Source of the DNA: CALMEC01 sp031372145
Lineage (GTDB): Bacteria > Actinomycetota > Thermoleophilia > Miltoncostaeales > Miltoncostaeaceae
Assembly (NCBI GenBank): GCA_031372145.1
Contig: JANMKR010000155.1
Span: 1 to 6,710, forward strand
Length of the DNA: 6,710 bases
Direction of reading: 5' to 3'
Below the pieces are notes generated by a model. The model saw only the letters and a list, made by a program, of their open reading frames with translations. It did not search any database and was not told where the DNA came from. Below, in pieces: positions 6,419 to 6,710 of the stretch (positions within the stretch are counted from its first letter, which is position 1; each line of letters begins with the position of its first letter). The position numbers were made by a program, and so were the translations under genes.

Positions 6419-6710
6419 CTACGGCGCGATGCTGAAGTAGCTGATCATCGGGCGCGCGACGTAGCCCTTCGCCCCGCGGTATGGCCAGACGACCCAGGTG
6501 TACCGGGTACCGCGCTTGAGCTTCCCCTGGGGGACGCGGTAGGCGTTGCCGCGCGTGAACGCGCCGAGTACCTTGCGCTTGCCGGCGTAGATCTGCACGT
6601 TGGAGAAGGTCGTCCCGGCGTACAGGCGCTGCCAGGTCAGCCGCGGACGCAGGATCACGAGCGTGTTCCCGGCGGTGGGGCGCATGAACTTCGCAAGATA
6701 GGTCGGGGGA
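6419..6710 (-). CDS. C-terminal fragment of an envelope or secreted protein with fibronectin-III-like domain (5' end outside window)
   Basis: The frame runs from the right edge to the TAG at 6421-6419 and shows 96 residues. No stop occurs before the edge, and the ATG at 6685-6683 lies inside the fold, so the true start is beyond the window. Strand-like segments include PRLTWQR, FSNVQIYAGKRKVL, YRVPQGKLKRGTRYTWVVWPY and ISYFSIAP. This resembles the Trp-containing fibronectin-III-like domains found at the C-termini of many actinobacterial extracytoplasmic proteins. The fragment is strongly basic with few acidic residues, like the tails of the GH16 and seven-repeat proteins. It is convergent with the stalked membrane protein, with 36 bases between the stops. 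Whatever enzymatic or binding domain precedes it cannot be judged here. Confidence 0.72.
   Translation of the reverse strand, partial: PPTYLAKFMRPTAGNTLVILRPRLTWQRLYAGTTFSNVQIYAGKRKVLGAFTRGNAYRVPQGKLKRGTRYTWVVWPYRGAKGYVARPMISYFSIAP

Overview
This is a high-GC chromosomal segment that most resembles Actinomycetota, probably class Thermoleophilia (Solirubrobacter/Conexibacter-like). Reasons: coding third positions are mostly G or C, GTG is used as a start, and two proteins end in very arginine-rich, acid-poor beta modules of a kind I associate with secreted proteins of that class. The taxonomic call is inference, since no rRNA or other marker gene is present. I see no tRNA, rRNA, CRISPR array, insertion sequence or phage gene.

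Layout, left to right. (1) A plus-strand GH16 glycoside hydrolase, cut by the left edge, with an intact catalytic signature and a basic C-terminal module. (2) Convergent to it, a minus-strand secreted protein built of seven consecutive 62-residue repeats with no insertions or deletions, read here as a seven-bladed beta-propeller, followed by a basic C-terminal domain. (3) A 368-base divergent intergenic region with a strong ribosome binding site for the repeat protein, a plausible promoter for the next gene and two operator-like 21-base repeats exactly 105 bases apart. (4) A plus-strand secreted three-domain protein: purple-acid-phosphatase-like metallophosphoesterase, Ig-like domain, and six PD40/TolB-type repeats. 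A strong GC hairpin terminator follows. (5) A plus-strand small membrane protein with a signal peptide, a Pro/Thr/Ser/Arg-rich stalk, one transmembrane helix and a basic tail. (6) On the minus strand, the C-terminal end of another protein with a fibronectin-III-like domain, cut by the right edge.

Three of the five genes (2, 4, 5) show an export signal, and the two partial ones look extracytoplasmic by domain content. The window therefore reads as a cell-envelope or secretome cluster. The hydrolase and the phosphoesterase could release sugar and phosphate from polymers outside the cell, and the propellers and basic modules could bind ligands or the envelope, but nothing here proves a shared pathway. 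The least explained items are the seven-repeat protein and the paired operator-like elements.
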